Shown here: in pieces, positions 14,584 to 16,114 of the stretch
Layout: each line of letters begins with the position of its first letter
Numbering within the stretch: position 1 is the first letter of the stretch
Source of the DNA: CAZTME01 sp964614795
GTDB taxonomy: Bacteria; Patescibacteriota; Microgenomatia; UBA1400; PJMF01
Reading direction: 5' to 3'
Assembly (NCBI GenBank): GCA_964614795.1
Contig: CAZTME010000019.1
Location: forward strand, 1 to 16,114
DNA: 16,114 nucleotides
Translations under genes and position numbers: made by a program
The notes under the pieces: model-generated
What the model was told of the DNA's origin: nothing
Databases searched by the model: none
The model's input: the letters and a program-made list of their open reading frames with translations, nothing else

Positions 14584-15498
14584 ATGTTAACTGAGTTGTT
14601 TGCAACACATTACAGAGAATGGATTTTTCAAGGTAGCGCGAATTACCAATTATGGTTTGGAGGCGGTTGCAATATTAATTTTAAAAGTATTGATCCTCAA
14701 GATGATCGTCCTGATGAATTAATTACAGAAATAACAGCTAACATTTGGCAAAGAATTCAAAGATTAGGCTACAAACCAGATGAAGTGATACTCGTAAATT
14801 CTCATCCTTCTTGTATTCCCGGGATAGTTTACATTGACAACACAGACAGAATCACAATTGAGACAATAGGCCAACCTCCCCTGCATTATCTAGGAGAAAA
14901 TTATAGCATTCATCCCTGGGATAACACCAACACACTAGAATTCGAAGGAGTTTTTACCTTCAAAGATTATTTGTTAATGATGAAACCTGGGGATTGCTTT
15001 TGTTTACTCATCACCGCTCAAACCAATCAAGGTCCTTGTATTGGCATCGTTCACGCCAGTAGAAAAGCCGTACTCAGCGGTATTACCTTTTCCTGGATTC
15101 CAAAATTATTGGCAGAGTGCGACAATGATCCGTCAAAAATTTCAATCGTCATACCTCCCGGACTTCAGCAAGCCAATCATGTTTTACAACCTGAATATGT
15201 TTCGCAAGAGGGCGAATCAATTGACACTATAAAAGCTAAGCTTGGGGATTATTGCCTCAAAGACACAGATGGGTGGCACCTAGATATAGAAAACTATTTG
15301 TTGGCAAGATTAAATAAACATGGAATTATAAATATAACATGTAGTAATCAGGACACATACTCATTGCATGCAATGGGTTGTGGTTACTCAAGAAGAAGAG
15401 CATTACAAACTCAGGAAAGGCGCGTAGGTAACATGGTGGCGCTATGGTTGCCGGACAAACTTAATCACAGAAAAAGGCTAACGAATTTTGATAACTAA
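14584..15498 (+). CDS. YfiH/DUF152 family protein (laccase-domain, purine-nucleoside phosphorylase-like), divergent
   Basis: This 304-residue protein has the order of motifs of the Cu-oxidase_4 (YfiH/YlmD) family. An N-terminal LWFGGGCNINF stands for the usual glycine-rich strand. VNSHPS with H74 takes the place of QxHG, MKPGDCFCLLI with C138 the place of ADCLP, and GIVHASRKAVLSGI with H157 the place of HAGWRG. The C-terminal WHLDIENYLLARLNKHGI, CSNQDTYS and YSRRR…GNMVALWL match the LDL…GI…CTY…SYRR…G(R/N)M blocks. H-C-H is the metal-binding triad of the family, so it is probably a functional soluble enzyme. Members act on purine nucleosides (phosphorolysis, deamination) or have been called polyphenol oxidases. 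The loss of W-R in the HAGWRG block and the insertion around 100-120 make it a distant member. It is transcribed away from wecB across 120 bases and looks monocistronic. Confidence 0.75.
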   Translation: MLTELFATHYREWIFQGSANYQLWFGGGCNINFKSIDPQDDRPDELITEITANIWQRIQRLGYKPDEVILVNSHPSCIPGIVYIDNTDRITIETIGQPPLHYLGENYSIHPWDNTNTLEFEGVFTFKDYLLMMKPGDCFCLLITAQTNQGPCIGIVHASRKAVLSGITFSWIPKLLAECDNDPSKISIVIPPGLQQANHVLQPEYVSQEGESIDTIKAKLGDYCLKDTDGWHLDIENYLLARLNKHGIINITCSNQDTYSLHAMGCGYSRRRALQTQERRVGNMVALWLPDKLNHRKRLTNFDN

Positions 15499-15648
15499 TA
15501 CAAGTTTTCCAAGCTAAAAGGATAAACCCACTCAAAAAAAAGCATTCATCTAAAAAGATATTACGAAGATTAGTCACGTGAGATTTCACTCATTAAGATC
15601 AAAAATCTGATTTTACCAGACATTAAACTTAATCGTGGTCGTTTGATA

Positions 15649-16074
15649 TTAGTTCAGTGCTGGAGTTTGCTGTGTTACAGTGAGCTCAATAATCCATTGC
15701 GTCATAATAGATAATATTGCATTAACAAATTCAAGTACATTTTGCTCTTTTTCATGCTTTTTTAATCTTAATAAGTCAACTACACGGCTAAATAAATTTT
15801 GCGAACTCAAATAATTATCAATTTTTGGTGCTAATTTAAGATATGCATTCACATCATCTACTTCAATTTCGGGATTTAACACTTGCTTGACCGAAGTTCT
15901 ATTTGTGACTCCAGCACTACCATCTCTTATAACTGCTTGGAGAATGACATCACCTTGAGCGTTTGTTTTTAGTTGTGTGAACACATAAAAAATATCATCC
16001 ACTTGAGTTTTAAAATGACTGGGTTGAGATATAGATTCACGGGTTTGCGACCAAAAAGAATTAGGTACTGTCAA
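15649..16074 (-). CDS. Orphan 141-aa protein with an unusual start region
   Basis: I do not recognise this protein. The N-terminal half is beta-like (IFYVFTQLKTNAQGDVILQAVIRDG). The C-terminal half is helical, with a hydrophobic end (VLEFVNAILSIMTQWIIELTV) that could be a buried helix or a weak membrane contact. In its frame a TAG stands directly before the TTG at 16074, and no in-frame ATG occurs before residue ~122, so TTG is the only start for a full-length product. No Shine-Dalgarno fits that TTG. The strong GGAGG-AAATC-ATG 19 bases upstream opens a different frame that ends after 10 codons. Either translation is coupled, or a +1 shift joins the two frames, or a one-base mutation or sequencing error broke the gene. 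It converges on the laccase-domain gene; the 150 bases between them show only weak AT hairpins. Confidence 0.6.
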   Translation of the reverse strand: MTVPNSFWSQTRESISQPSHFKTQVDDIFYVFTQLKTNAQGDVILQAVIRDGSAGVTNRTSVKQVLNPEIEVDDVNAYLKLAPKIDNYLSSQNLFSRVVDLLRLKKHEKEQNVLEFVNAILSIMTQWIIELTVTQQTPALN

Positions 16075-16093
16075 CTACTGTGTGTAAACGCAT
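16061..16093 (-). other. Ten-codon frame with a good ribosome site overlapping the 141-aa gene
   Basis: ATG at 16093-16091, preceded by GGAGG with a 5-base gap, opens MRLHTVVDST followed by TAA. It overlaps the first codons of the 141-aa frame. It is either a leader peptide or the true start of that gene cut off by a frameshift. Confidence 0.5.
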
Positions 16094-16114
16094 GATTTCC
16101 TCCGTAATTCTTTT

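Overview
The window is an AT-rich stretch of bacterial chromosome dominated by cell-surface glycan genes. It also holds several orphan genes and no visible rRNA, tRNA, CRISPR array, transposase or integrase. Gene style suggests Candidatus Patescibacteria (CPR), perhaps Microgenomates: an AAA/DUF4143 ATPase, a secreted protein with a Pro/Thr linker, DUF2142 and tandem-GT2 proteins, a Stealth protein, starts that look leaderless, and many small lineage-restricted proteins. This is an inference from style; no marker gene is present. The long ORFs contain no internal TGA, so the standard code applies, not the UGA=Gly code of Gracilibacteria or Absconditabacteria.

Layout. 1-899: 3' part of an ATPase with a DUF4143 domain (+). 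1107-2885: a membrane-anchored or secreted protein with a 75-residue Pro/Thr linker, behind a strong sigma70-like promoter whose -10 box lies in a perfect 8+8 palindrome (+). 2886-3092: a convergent junction with a long imperfect hairpin. 6852 to 3093 (-): a two-gene operon of a tandem-GT2 glycosyltransferase and a DUF2142 membrane protein, overlapping by 14 bases. 6853-7180: non-coding. 7603-7181 (-) and 7765-9111 (+): divergent orphans; the 448-aa one ends in a kinase-like active-site signature and is followed after 17 bases by a GT-B glycosyltransferase (9129-10181). 10387-10737: a 116-aa orphan between two 61-bp direct repeats, the second of which starts a displaced 3' end of a GT-B gene. 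14463 to 10872 (-): an operon of UDP-GlcNAc 2-epimerase (wecB type) and a Stealth + GT4 fusion, clearly more AT-rich than the GT2 operon. 14584-15498 (+): a YfiH/laccase-domain protein divergent from wecB. 16074-15649 (-): an orphan whose good Shine-Dalgarno and ATG are in the wrong frame.

How they may work together. The epimerase would supply UDP-ManNAc, the Stealth domain could transfer sugar-1-phosphate, and the GT4, GT-B and GT2 enzymes would extend a surface polysaccharide. DUF2142 proteins are polytopic and resemble GT-C enzymes, so one may act on the outer face of the membrane. The points most worth a second look are the kinase-like orphan with its divergent partner, the repeat-flanked orphan cassette that appears to have swapped the tail of a glycosyltransferase, and a (TC)7 tract inside the Stealth-GT4 gene that could allow on/off switching.
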